Assembly: GCA_041688215.1 (NCBI GenBank)
Contig: JBDNIO010000219.1
Coordinates: 1 to 20,044 of the forward strand
DNA from: JBDNIO01 sp041688215
GTDB lineage: Bacteria; Pseudomonadota; Gammaproteobacteria; Nevskiales; Salinisphaeraceae
Direction: 5' to 3'
DNA: 20,044 bases
Notes under the pieces: model-generated
What the model was told of the DNA's origin: nothing
The model's database searches: none
What the model saw: only the letters and a program-made list of their open reading frames with translations
Shown here: piece after piece, positions 8,117-15,299 of the stretch
How positions within the stretch are numbered: the stretch's first letter is position 1
Layout of the letters: every line of letters begins with the position of its first letter
Translations under genes and position numbers: made by a program

Positions 8117-8143
8117 GGGGACAGTATGATGCATACTGTCCCC
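8117..8143. repeat. Perfect 11-bp inverted repeat beside the prpD stop
   Basis: GGGGACAGTAT (8117-8127) and ATACTGTCCCC (8133-8143) are perfect arms around a GATGC loop. It follows the prpD stop (8163) on the minus strand, so it could terminate or stabilise that transcript. The GGGGACAGTAT arm recalls repeats often seen near RAYT (Y1) transposases, but no such gene is present here. Confidence 0.6.
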
Positions 8144-8162
8144 GCTCGGAGTTACACCCAGC

Positions 8163-9608
8163 TTATGCTACAAACAAGTCCACAAACTCATTCACCGGGG
8201 TAGCGTCGGTGGTGGCTTGGTCGGCCACGATTTTATGGATTTTCTCGGCGTTCTTGGGCGCAATCTTCAGGGTTAGATTGTGCGCGAACTTCTTCTTCAA
8301 CTCGGGAATACCCTCGTCGCGACGACGACGATGACCAATCGGATAATCCACCGACACCTGTTCGGTCTTGGAGCCATCCTTAAAGAACACCTGCACGCTA
8401 TTACCAATGGCGCGCTTGTCGTCTTCCAGGTATTCCCGAGTGAAGCGTTCGTTTTCGGTAACTTCCATTACGTCGCGCAGTTGGTCGATACGCGGGTCGG
8501 CGGCCACGCTGTCTTCGTAGTCGGCGGCGGTCAGGCGGCCGAATACCAGCGGCACGGCGACCATGTACTGAATGCAGTGGTCGCGGTCGGCCGGGTTATT
8601 CAGCGGGCCGGTCTTGTCGATAATGCGCACGCCGGATTCCTGGGTTTCGATCACAATTTTCTCGATTTCGTCCAGGCGGTCTTTAACTTCCGGGTGCAGG
8701 GTTATGGCCGCTTCGCAGGCGGTTTGCGCGTGGAATTCAGCCGGGAAGGCAATTTTGAACAGCACGTTTTCCATCACGTAACTGCCGAATTCCTGCGGCA
8801 ACTTGATTTCCTCACCACGGAACAGCGCATCCTGGAAGCCCCAGGTGGGTACGGTCAAAACAGACGGATAACCGATTTCGCCGCGCAAGGTGCGCAGTGC
8901 CAAAAGCACACCGCGGCTGGTGGCATCGCCGGCAGCCCAGGATTTACGCGGGCCGGTGTTCGGAGCGTGGCGATAAGTACGCAGCGCGCCGCCGTCTATA
9001 AACGCTTGCGTGGTTGCGTTGATGACTTCTTCGCGGGTACCGCCGAGCATGCGGGTAACGACCGCGCAGGTGGCAATACGCACCAGTAAAACGTGGCACA
9101 GACCTACGCGGTTAAACGCATTTTCCAGCGCGAGCACGCCCTGAATTTCGTGCGCCTTGACCATGGCCACCAGCACATCGTGCAGGCTCAGCGGGTCTTC
9201 GCCCTTGGCAATGTTCTGGCGCGATATGTAATCGGCTACGGCCAGAATGCCGCCCAGGTTATCCGACGGATGGCCCCATTCGGCTGCCAGCCAGGTATCG
9301 TTGAAATCCAGCCAGCGAATCATGCAGCCGATGTTGAACGCAGCTGTAACAGGATCCAGCTCGAACGACGTGCCGGGTACTTTTGCGCCGCCTTTCATGT
9401 CCGCACCCGGCACTACCGGGCCCATCAACTTGGTGCAGGCCGGGTAGGTAAGCGCCTGCAGGCCGCAGCCCAGGGTGTCGATCAGGCAGTAGCGCGCGGT
9501 TTCCAGCGCCTCTTTGCTGGTGATCTCGGTATCGCAGACATAATCGGCGATTTTTTGAATAACGGAATCGGGTTCCGGGCGCTTGGTTGAACGGATATCT
9601 GAAGACAT
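8163..9608 (-). CDS. prpD: 2-methylcitrate dehydratase (MmgE/PrpD family)
   Basis: This 481-residue protein matches PrpD in length (about 483) and in landmarks: DTLGCGLQAL (44-53), CMIRWLDFNDTWLAAEWGHP, TYRHAPNTGPRKSWAAGDAT and AFPAEFHAQTACEAA. It dehydrates 2-methylcitrate to 2-methyl-cis-aconitate in the propionyl-CoA-consuming methylcitrate cycle and needs no iron-sulfur cluster. A GGAG site lies about 10 nt before the ATG. It stands alone: its upstream neighbour is a divergent SDR gene, and prpC is 4.5 kb away in a separate transcript on the same strand. prpB, acnD and prpF are absent from the window. It is probably expressed from its own promoter in the 162-nt divergent region. Confidence 0.93.
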   Translation of the reverse strand: MSSDIRSTKRPEPDSVIQKIADYVCDTEITSKEALETARYCLIDTLGCGLQALTYPACTKLMGPVVPGADMKGGAKVPGTSFELDPVTAAFNIGCMIRWLDFNDTWLAAEWGHPSDNLGGILAVADYISRQNIAKGEDPLSLHDVLVAMVKAHEIQGVLALENAFNRVGLCHVLLVRIATCAVVTRMLGGTREEVINATTQAFIDGGALRTYRHAPNTGPRKSWAAGDATSRGVLLALRTLRGEIGYPSVLTVPTWGFQDALFRGEEIKLPQEFGSYVMENVLFKIAFPAEFHAQTACEAAITLHPEVKDRLDEIEKIVIETQESGVRIIDKTGPLNNPADRDHCIQYMVAVPLVFGRLTAADYEDSVAADPRIDQLRDVMEVTENERFTREYLEDDKRAIGNSVQVFFKDGSKTEQVSVDYPIGHRRRRDEGIPELKKKFAHNLTLKIAPKNAEKIHKIVADQATTDATPVNEFVDLFVA

Positions 9609-9653
9609 GTTTTTAGCTACTCCACTGTAATGCAGCCGCGCAATTTACCACCG

Positions 9654-9685
9654 CAGAGGTGCGTTTCCCAAATTTTCGACCTCTG
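9654..9685. promoter_or_regulatory. Inverted repeat in the prpD/SDR divergent promoter region
   Basis: CAGAGGT (9654-9660) and ACCTCTG (9679-9685) are perfect 7-bp arms separated by 18 nt, midway between the prpD and SDR starts. It could be a regulator site shared by both promoters. Symmetry and location are the only evidence, and the spacing is wide for a simple dimer site. Confidence 0.2.
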
Positions 9686-9770
9686 TCCATTCCTGCAACT
9701 CATGGGTATACAGCGGCATCAGAGATATTTTTTTGTGTAGCATGCGCATACGTCCATCTACGTAATACTC

Positions 9771-10577
9771 ATGAATCTCAAAAACAAAACCATAGTTCTT
9801 ACCGGCTCCTCTTCAGGCATCGGCGAAGCGGCCGCGAAGAAACTTGCGCTCAAAGGCGCCAAACTGTGCCTTGTGGCACGCCGTGAAGAAGAACTGGCGC
9901 GCGTGCAAAAAGACATCGAAGCCAGCGGCGGCAAAGCCTGGATTTTCCCCTGTGACCTAACCGACGAAGCCGCGATCAACACCTGCGCCACCGCGATTCT
10001 GGACGAGCACCGGTACGTCGATGTGCTCATCAACAACGCCGGACGATCCATCCGCCGTCCCGTTACCGAAGCATTCGACCGGCTGCACGATTACCAGCGC
10101 ACCATGCAGATCAACTACTTCGCTGCCGTGCAAATGACCCTGGCCTTTCTGCCCGGCATGCTGGAAAACCGCCACGGCCATATCGTGAACGTGTCCAGCT
10201 ATTCCACCCTGGCGCCGGTGCCGCGTTTTACTGCCTACGTGGGCAGCAAGGCCGCGCTTGAAGGGTTTTCCCAATCCCTGCGCTCGGAGCTAACCGGCAA
10301 GGGTGTCAGCGTAACCGTAATCAACTACCCGCTGGTGCGCACCCCCATGACAGCGCCCACAAAAATGTATAAATCCGTGCCGATGATGGACACCGACGAG
10401 GCCGCCGACTGGATGCTCGACGCGGTCACCAAACGCCCGGCACGGGTCGCCAAATTGACTGGCCGGGCGCTTGATCTGGCGAAAGCTGCCGCGCCCGGGG
10501 CAACCAATGCCGTAATGTCGCGGTTTTTTAATATTATGGCGGCGCGGATGAAGAGCAAGATGGATGAAGGCTCATAG
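9771..10577 (+). CDS. Short-chain dehydrogenase/reductase (SadH/Acr1-like)
   Basis: This 268-residue classical SDR has cofactor motif TGSSSGIG (11-18), NNAG (88-91), a catalytic serine in VNVSS (139-143) and Y156-x3-K160. NNAGRSIRR and the later INYPLVRTPMTAPTKMY are features I associate with the SDR subgroup containing mycobacterial SadH and the reductase domain of Acr1-type fatty acyl-CoA reductases. It would interconvert an alcohol or aldehyde with a carbonyl using NAD(P)H. It is divergent from prpD across 162 nt and close to two BVMOs, so a lipid or ketone substrate is reasonable. The ATG at 9771 has only a weak ribosome binding site. Confidence 0.85.
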   Translation: MNLKNKTIVLTGSSSGIGEAAAKKLALKGAKLCLVARREEELARVQKDIEASGGKAWIFPCDLTDEAAINTCATAILDEHRYVDVLINNAGRSIRRPVTEAFDRLHDYQRTMQINYFAAVQMTLAFLPGMLENRHGHIVNVSSYSTLAPVPRFTAYVGSKAALEGFSQSLRSELTGKGVSVTVINYPLVRTPMTAPTKMYKSVPMMDTDEAADWMLDAVTKRPARVAKLTGRALDLAKAAAPGATNAVMSRFFNIMAARMKSKMDEGS

Positions 10578-10619
10578 GCAACCGAACGACCTCATCTTGA
10601 ATACAAGGGTTCAAAAATG

Positions 10620-10690
10620 GTCGGCTGGAAGCCGACTCGAAATACTCCCTCTCCCCGCACTAGTGGGGAGAAGGCCGGGGTGAGGGGGGT
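10620..10690. repeat. Pair of REP-like hairpins downstream of the SDR gene
   Basis: GTCGGCT (10620-10626) and AGCCGAC (10630-10636) form a tight hairpin with a GGA loop. About 15 nt further, a CTCCCC...GGGGAG stem (near 10651-10670) is followed by GCCGGGGTGAGGGGG, a GC-rich repeat signature common in proteobacterial intergenic regions. They lie between the convergent ends of the SDR and zeta-toxin genes and may act as a two-way transcript end, though no T-run follows. Confidence 0.55.
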
Positions 10691-10738
10691 CGAACCGATT
10701 CGGCACTTTTCTATCTTGTGGGCCGGTGGCGTATTCAC

Positions 10739-11308
10739 TTATAAATCAGGAAACATCTCGTAAATCCACGCCGGGCGGGCCTTGTTGCGCCAGATTATCT
10801 GACCGCGCTCGATCAGCAATGCATCCCGCAACGCGCGGCCTTTTTCCGAGTTATCCACCATGGTCAGGCGATCCACCAATTCGACAGACACCAATACATT
10901 GGCGCGCAGATTTTCATAGCGGCTGCGGATTTTTTCCGGCGGCACGGGATGCCCGCCTTCGCGGATGCGCTGGCCTACACGGGCGACCGATAACTCCGGC
11001 GAGCTGACGCACACAAACGTCATCCAGATTACATAGTCCGCCGCGCGGGCCTGGTTAATCAGTTCGAGTTTGGAGGGATGCGAGAATACGGTTTCCGCAA
11101 CAAATGACTTGCGCGCGGCAATCAGGCGTTGGCGTGTTTGCGCGGCCAGGCGTCCGGCTTCGTAGGCGTGGCGTGCGTAACTTTGCGGCCATTTTGCGCG
11201 TGCTATCAGATCGGCATTCACAAATGGCGCTTTCAGGTGCGGCGCGATAACGCGCTGGTAATAAGTGCTTTTACCGGCGCCGTTGGGACCAACGATTAGC
11301 CACAGCAG
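10739..11308 (-). CDS. Zeta-type P-loop toxin (UDP-GlcNAc kinase-like), start codon unclear
   Basis: The frame is open from the antitoxin stop (11360) to 10739. It encodes Walker A GPNGAGKST (11290-11264), then FVNADLIA, an SFVAETVFSHPSK stretch, CVSSPELSVARV and REGGHPVPPEKIRSRY. This is the pattern of zeta-like kinases that phosphorylate UDP-sugars or other small substrates. No ATG, GTG or TTG occurs in frame before Walker A; the nearest candidates are CTG codons at 11308 and 11305, and I placed the start at 11308 provisionally. The first ATG (11221) lies beyond Walker A and would yield an inactive protein. It follows a ParD-like antitoxin in the same frame, 51 nt away. It may be a decayed toxin, or use a rare start. 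Confidence 0.72.
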   Translation of the reverse strand: MLWLIVGPNGAGKSTYYQRVIAPHLKAPFVNADLIARAKWPQSYARHAYEAGRLAAQTRQRLIAARKSFVAETVFSHPSKLELINQARAADYVIWMTFVCVSSPELSVARVGQRIREGGHPVPPEKIRSRYENLRANVLVSVELVDRLTMVDNSEKGRALRDALLIERGQIIWRNKARPAWIYEMFPDL

Positions 11309-11359
11309 TGGCGCTGGATGGATAAGAGCGATAACGGCTGACCCGCAGGCGACTAAGGT

Positions 11360-11767
11360 TTAAGCCGCGGAATCCGGTACTTCGGCGTAGGCGTCTACAT
11401 CGGCGATAATGCGTTTGCGGCCGTTGGGCTGCACTTCCACCACTTCGCCAGCCTCGTTTAGCACGGTATAGGCCAGACCGGCATGGGATTTTTCGCGTTG
11501 CAGGCTGCGGTCGCCCTTGGGGTTAAACGTAAGCGTTTCCAGCGCGCCCAGGGCTACCGCGCGCTCGTCTGCATTGAGTGCGTCAAATTCGCGGCCGGCG
11601 TTCAATACACTGCGGATTTTATCCATGGACACGCCGGGCAGGCGTTCCAGCGCACGCCCCAGGCGCGCCCAGTATTCAAGCTGTTCGGTCATGGAGCGAT
11701 TCATGGCCGCGGACTCAATGCGGGCGGCATCGGCGATGTCGTCAGTGATTTTAATTGCTGTGGTCAT
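11360..11767 (-). CDS. ParD-like antitoxin
   Basis: This 135-residue protein begins MTTAIKITDDIADAARIESA, followed by MNRSMTEQLEYWARLGRALE. This is the ParD-like antitoxin pattern of an N-terminal DNA-binding ribbon-helix-helix, a dimerisation helix and a C-terminal toxin-binding tail. The tail, GLAYTVLNEAGEVVEVQPNGRKRII, looks like a small beta-rich segment. It would bind and neutralise the zeta-type kinase encoded just downstream and repress its own promoter, which holds a perfect 19-nt palindrome and a TATAAT box about 20-35 nt upstream. No signal peptide or membrane segment is present. The pairing is supported by gene order and strand. Confidence 0.78.
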   Translation of the reverse strand: MTTAIKITDDIADAARIESAAMNRSMTEQLEYWARLGRALERLPGVSMDKIRSVLNAGREFDALNADERAVALGALETLTFNPKGDRSLQREKSHAGLAYTVLNEAGEVVEVQPNGRKRIIADVDAYAEVPDSAA

Positions 11768-11778
11768 GTCGAATTATC

Positions 11779-11802
11779 TGGTTGCAATATGCAACCATTA
11801 TA
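11779..11802 (-). promoter_or_regulatory. Antitoxin promoter with palindromic operator
   Basis: TGGTTGCAATATGCAACCA (11779-11797) is an inverted repeat with perfect 8-bp arms and an ATA centre. It abuts a consensus TATAAT (minus strand, 11802-11797). Transcription would start near 11790, inside the palindrome, about 23 nt ahead of the antitoxin ATG. That layout suits autorepression. The -35 region is poor. Confidence 0.6.
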
Positions 11803-11845
11803 TCTCTTTTCCAGAAAAATATCCAGACCGCGCCGGGTCGATTTA

Positions 11846-12520
11846 TTAGGCCGCTGGCGGCAAGGCGGCCGGTTGTTCCGACGTGCTCGACGGCGTCGCG
11901 GTAGGTACCGGTTTTTCCCCGCGCAAGCGCGCGGCAATGCCGCGGAACAGCCGCGCGATTACGCGGAAAAGTTTTGGCAACAGCCAGATCATGAGCACGA
12001 TCAGCACCAGCGATACGCCGAGCATAATCCAGGGGTGATATACGGTGGCCCAGATTGCGCCGAACACCGCGGCATCTTCGGCCATGGAGAGCGACCAGTT
12101 CGTTACCGGTTCCGGCGAGGTATTGACCATCAGGCGTGTGCCCGCCTTGGCAGCGTGCGCGCCGAAAGCCATACCGCCGCCCACCAGACCGGCGGCAATT
12201 TCCAGCGCGGGGCCGACGTCCCCCACCGCCCCGGCCGCCAGCATGGCGCCGGCCGGAATACGAATAAAGGTATGGATGGCATCCCAGCCGGTATCCACGC
12301 CGGGCACCTTGTCGGCAAAAAATTCCGTGCAGTACATCAGCCCAGCCGCACCAATAACCAGCGGATTTGCCAGCACCTGCAAATCAGGCGGCAGGGTCAT
12401 ACCGCCAGAAGCGCCCATTAAACCGAGCATCAATACGACCGCGTACAGATTAATGCCGCTGGCCCAACCCACGCCGAGCGTAAGCGCGATGAGCGTAACA
12501 ATGTCGTGATACTGTTCCAT
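11846..12520 (-). CDS. DUF4126 family integral membrane protein
   Basis: This 224-residue protein is dominated by glycine/alanine-rich hydrophobic segments near residues 7-40, 50-64, 85-122, 145-160 and 163-182. GWASGINLYAVVLMLGL near the start and FADKVPGVDTGWDAIHTFIR in the middle are, as I recall, typical of the DUF4126 family. The C-terminus is basic then proline/alanine/serine-rich and probably cytosolic. The function of the family is not established. It follows alkB on the same strand after 74 nt and precedes the antitoxin by about 78 nt, so it may be the last gene of the AcuI-AlkB operon or a separate unit. Confidence 0.78.
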   Translation of the reverse strand: MEQYHDIVTLIALTLGVGWASGINLYAVVLMLGLMGASGGMTLPPDLQVLANPLVIGAAGLMYCTEFFADKVPGVDTGWDAIHTFIRIPAGAMLAAGAVGDVGPALEIAAGLVGGGMAFGAHAAKAGTRLMVNTSPEPVTNWSLSMAEDAAVFGAIWATVYHPWIMLGVSLVLIVLMIWLLPKLFRVIARLFRGIAARLRGEKPVPTATPSSTSEQPAALPPAA

Positions 12521-12594
12521 GCGATTTTCCCGCAGCTACGAATATCTCATCTTACAATGTCTGGGTTAATGTTCGCTGAACGAGGCAGCGGCGC

Positions 12595-13251
12595 TCACGC
12601 GGCCTTGCGAAATGTCAGATTAAAACGACAGCTGCCGGTCTTGAAATGCTGGCCCGGCTTTAGCGTCAATACGCCGTGGTAGTTCAAGCGGGCGACGCCA
12701 CCCCAGACGACTACATCGCCGTGTGTCAGTGGCACGCGTTCGGGTTTGTCGGCCCTGCTCTGGCCGGCGAACTGGAATACCGCGGGCAAGCCCAGCGAAA
12801 CGGATACGATCGGTTGCTGAAAATCGCGCTCATTTTTATCCTGGTGCAGGGATAATTTCGTGCCGGGTTCGTAACGGTTGATCAGGCAGGAATCCGGCAC
12901 AAAATTCTTATAACCGGACTGCACGGCTGCCGCCTGCGCCAACTGCAAAAATACCTCCGGCATGGGGGGCCACTGCGCGCCGGTTTCCGGATCGATGGCT
13001 GAATAACGGTAGCCTGATTTATCCGTAACCCAGCCCAGTGACCCGCAATTAGTCATGGCCACCGACATGCGAAAGCCGCCGGGGGTGGTCATGTGCCGGA
13101 AAGGGGCTTTTGCGGCCACGCTGTGCAACGCGGCCAGCAGTGCATCGTCGTTGCCCGCGGCCAGGCCGCGCAAGACTACGGCGCCCGGGGCTAGCCCGGG
13201 CGTTAGGGATTGCTGCCAGACCGCAGGCTTGTCGAACAGATCAAGCGTCAT
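12595..13251 (-). CDS. alkB: AlkB-type 2-oxoglutarate/Fe(II) dioxygenase, alkylated-DNA repair
   Basis: This 218-residue protein is about the length of E. coli AlkB (216). The iron ligands are H136 and D138 (LHQDKNE) and H192 (YHGV); R209 and R215 in SCRFNLTFRKAA should bind 2-oxoglutarate. Further landmarks are NCGSLGWVTDKSGYRYS, NRYEPGTKLSLHQDKNERDF, PIVSVSLGLPAVFQF and HGDVVVWGG. It removes methyl lesions such as 1-methyladenine and 3-methylcytosine oxidatively from DNA or RNA. The start overlaps the end of the HIT gene by 11 nt, implying translational coupling. No adaptive-response gene such as ada is nearby, so regulation may differ from E. coli. Confidence 0.95.
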   Translation of the reverse strand: MTLDLFDKPAVWQQSLTPGLAPGAVVLRGLAAGNDDALLAALHSVAAKAPFRHMTTPGGFRMSVAMTNCGSLGWVTDKSGYRYSAIDPETGAQWPPMPEVFLQLAQAAAVQSGYKNFVPDSCLINRYEPGTKLSLHQDKNERDFQQPIVSVSLGLPAVFQFAGQSRADKPERVPLTHGDVVVWGGVARLNYHGVLTLKPGQHFKTGSCRFNLTFRKAA

Positions 13252-13675
13252 TCCTGGGATTTTCGGTAATAGTCACAAGCAGCGCGCGCAAGCTCGCAAG
13301 TGTGCTGGTTAACTGATCCGCTGAATATTGTTCGGAAGCGCCCTGGCCCCACACCGGACCCGGCCAGGCGGGGTCGGTCTCGCGGCGCACAATAACGTGA
13401 ACGTGTAGTTGCGGCACCTGATTACCCAGGGTCGCGATATTGAGCTTGTCGCCTTCGAACTGGCGCATCAGTGCCTGCCCGACTCGGGTGACTTCAGCCC
13501 ACAGTTGCGCCTGTTCGGACTGCGGCAGATCGTAGACCTCACGCAAAGCCGGCCGGCGCGGCACCAGAATCAGCCAGGGGTAGCGGGCATCGTCCATCAA
13601 CAACACACGGCACAAGGCCAGATCAGCTACAAGATGCGTGTCAGCAGCTAGTTTGGGATGCAGACTGAAACTCAT
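13241..13675 (-). CDS. HIT-family nucleotide hydrolase
   Basis: This 144-residue histidine-triad protein has a QLHVHVIVR motif (89-97) in which H91 is the likely nucleophile and Q89 replaces the first His of the classical HxHxH. LGNQVPQLHVHVI followed by DPAWPGPVWG is characteristic of this bacterial HIT subgroup. Such enzymes hydrolyse nucleoside phosphoramidates or dinucleoside polyphosphates such as Ap4A, transferring AMP to water through a His-AMP intermediate. The start overlaps the stop of the preceding membrane-protein gene (ATGA-type, 13672-13675) and its end overlaps alkB. Three coupled genes therefore share one message. The exact substrate is unknown. Confidence 0.88.
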   Translation of the reverse strand: MSFSLHPKLAADTHLVADLALCRVLLMDDARYPWLILVPRRPALREVYDLPQSEQAQLWAEVTRVGQALMRQFEGDKLNIATLGNQVPQLHVHVIVRRETDPAWPGPVWGQGASEQYSADQLTSTLASLRALLVTITENPRNDA

Positions 13676-14124
13676 GACGGACCACTGGCCAGTGTTGCAA
13701 CAAAACCGGAAAACAGAATCAGCAAGCCCGTAATCTCCGCCACGATCAATGCGCCCATGAATACCGACAAGACCCAGTCCGGCAAACGGCCACGGCCCAG
13801 TTTATGCGGCCTGGCCAGTTGGTTGTCGGTATCACGCAGGAACCCGTGCAAAGCGTAACTGGCCACCGCGGCGGCAAAAAATAATACCGCCAGCCACACG
13901 CCGAGCAGGTTCACCGCATTCGGCCACGCACTGCGCTGCGCCAGCAGCGCTAGCACCACGCAGGCGAAGCTGTATAGCAAGGCCGTGCGGTGCGCGATAT
14001 CCACATACACCGGCGCCTGCGCATTCGGGCTGGTCATGATGCAGCGGTACTTCCAAACACCGGTGAGCATGCCCGTGAGCAGAAAGCCGCCCGCCCAAAG
14101 CAGGGCAAGATCGTAGGCGCTCAT
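13672..14124 (-). CDS. Conserved membrane protein with four predicted helices
   Basis: This 150-residue protein has hydrophobic stretches near residues 6-22, 44-62, 68-92 and 117-145, separated by short charged loops (VWKYRCIMTSPNAQAPVYVD and RDTDNQLARPHKLGRGRLPD). No catalytic signature is seen and I do not recognise a named family, though the four-helix layout and the PVYVDIAHRTALLYSF segment look conserved rather than random. It starts 21 nt after the prpC stop and overlaps the HIT gene by 4 nt, so it sits inside the acuI-prpC-HIT-alkB transcript. The context does not reveal its job. Confidence 0.72.
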   Translation of the reverse strand: MSAYDLALLWAGGFLLTGMLTGVWKYRCIMTSPNAQAPVYVDIAHRTALLYSFACVVLALLAQRSAWPNAVNLLGVWLAVLFFAAAVASYALHGFLRDTDNQLARPHKLGRGRLPDWVLSVFMGALIVAEITGLLILFSGFVATLASGPS

Positions 14125-14145
14125 GCCCTGCTTTTTGCCGGCGCT

Positions 14146-15276
14146 TTACCCGCGTTGGTCGATGGTTGGGAAGTCGCGCACATCGGGGCCGATGTAGTCC
14201 GCGCTCGGGCGAATCAGGCGGTTGTCCGCACGCTGTTCAAAAATATGCGCAGCCCAGCCGGTTAAACGCGAGATCACGAAAATCGGCGTGAACAGCGCAG
14301 TCGGGATACCCATAAAATGGTAAGCCGTGGCGTGGTAGAAATCGGCGTTGGGGAAGAGTTTTTTCTCGTCCCACATGACGTTTTCCAGGCGCTCAGAGAT
14401 GTCGTACAGGTTCTTCTTGTATTCGTCATCCCCGGCGAACTTGCGGCTCCAGTCTTTAATAATCGCGTTACGCGGGTCGGAGGTTTTGTACACGCGGTGG
14501 CCAAAGCCCATGACCTTTTCCTTGCGCTCGAAAATCTTGCGCAGGCCAGCCTCGGCGTCGTCCGGATCTTTGAAGGTTTGAATCAGTTCCATGGCCTTTT
14601 CGTTGGCGCCGCCATGCAAGGGGCCGCGCAACGCGCCGATGGCACCGCAGATGGCGGAATAGAAATCCGAAAGCGTTGCAGTAACCACACGCGCGGTGAA
14701 GGTGGAGGCGTTGAATTCATGTTCCGCGTAGAGGATCAGCGACGCGGACATGGCTTTTTCGAAATCTTCGCGCGGTTTTTCGCCGTGCAGCAGATGCAGG
14801 AAGTGGCCGCCGACGGAATCATCATCGGTTGCTGTTTCGATGCGCTTTCCGCTACTCGCAAAGTGGTGCCAATACATGAGCATGGAGGCAAAACTGGCAA
14901 GCAGGCGGTCGGCCACATCCTGCTGTTGCGATTCGGGGTCGTTTTCCTGCTCGATGCAACCGAGTACGGAACAGCCCGTGCGTAGCACATCCACCGGGTG
15001 CGAATCGGCGGGCAGTTGTTCCAGCGCAGTTTTCACGCCGTCCGGCAGGCCGCGCAGGGTTTTGAGTTTGGCCTTGTACTGGTCGAGTTCGGCCTGCGTG
15101 GGCAGTTCGCCCTTGAGCAGCAAATAAGCGATTTCCTCGAACTCGGCCTTGGCCGCCATATCTTCAATCATGTAGCCGCGGTACGTCAGACCCACGCCCT
15201 GCTTGCCGACGGTACATACGGCCGTTTCACCGACGGAAATGCCGGCTAGGCCCTTGGTGTTTTCCGGTTTACTCAT
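14146..15276 (-). CDS. prpC: 2-methylcitrate synthase
   Basis: This 376-residue citrate-synthase-fold protein has H221 (LHGGANE), H260 (GFGHRVYK) and D312 (NADFYHA) as the catalytic triad, then DNRLIRPSADYIGP for substrate binding. The length and the opening MSKPENTKGLAGISVGETAV fit PrpC rather than the longer housekeeping citrate synthase. It condenses propionyl-CoA with oxaloacetate to 2-methylcitrate. The start at 15276 is preferred over the ATG at 15474 because an AAAGGAG site precedes it and the extension would overlap the upstream gene with unrelated sequence. It lies 23 nt after the AcuI stop, so the two are an operon. Discrimination from citrate synthase rests on similarity, not on a single diagnostic residue. 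Confidence 0.9.
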   Translation of the reverse strand: MSKPENTKGLAGISVGETAVCTVGKQGVGLTYRGYMIEDMAAKAEFEEIAYLLLKGELPTQAELDQYKAKLKTLRGLPDGVKTALEQLPADSHPVDVLRTGCSVLGCIEQENDPESQQQDVADRLLASFASMLMYWHHFASSGKRIETATDDDSVGGHFLHLLHGEKPREDFEKAMSASLILYAEHEFNASTFTARVVTATLSDFYSAICGAIGALRGPLHGGANEKAMELIQTFKDPDDAEAGLRKIFERKEKVMGFGHRVYKTSDPRNAIIKDWSRKFAGDDEYKKNLYDISERLENVMWDEKKLFPNADFYHATAYHFMGIPTALFTPIFVISRLTGWAAHIFEQRADNRLIRPSADYIGPDVRDFPTIDQRG

Positions 15277-15299
15277 CAACTGCTCCTTTGCTATCTCTT

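Noticed and set aside
8117..8143. GGGGACAG repeat as a second end of the IS256 element at the left edge
   Set aside because: The left IS end reads GGGGACTGTCTC; similarity stops after GGGGAC and no transposase fragment lies nearby.
8280..9089. Plus-strand 269-codon ORF opposite prpD
   Set aside because: Long only because high-GC codon bias leaves the antisense frame open; prpD on the other strand is certain.
11483..12421. Plus-strand 312-codon ORF
   Set aside because: Arginine/histidine/glycine-rich composition of an antisense shadow; it covers two supported minus-strand genes.
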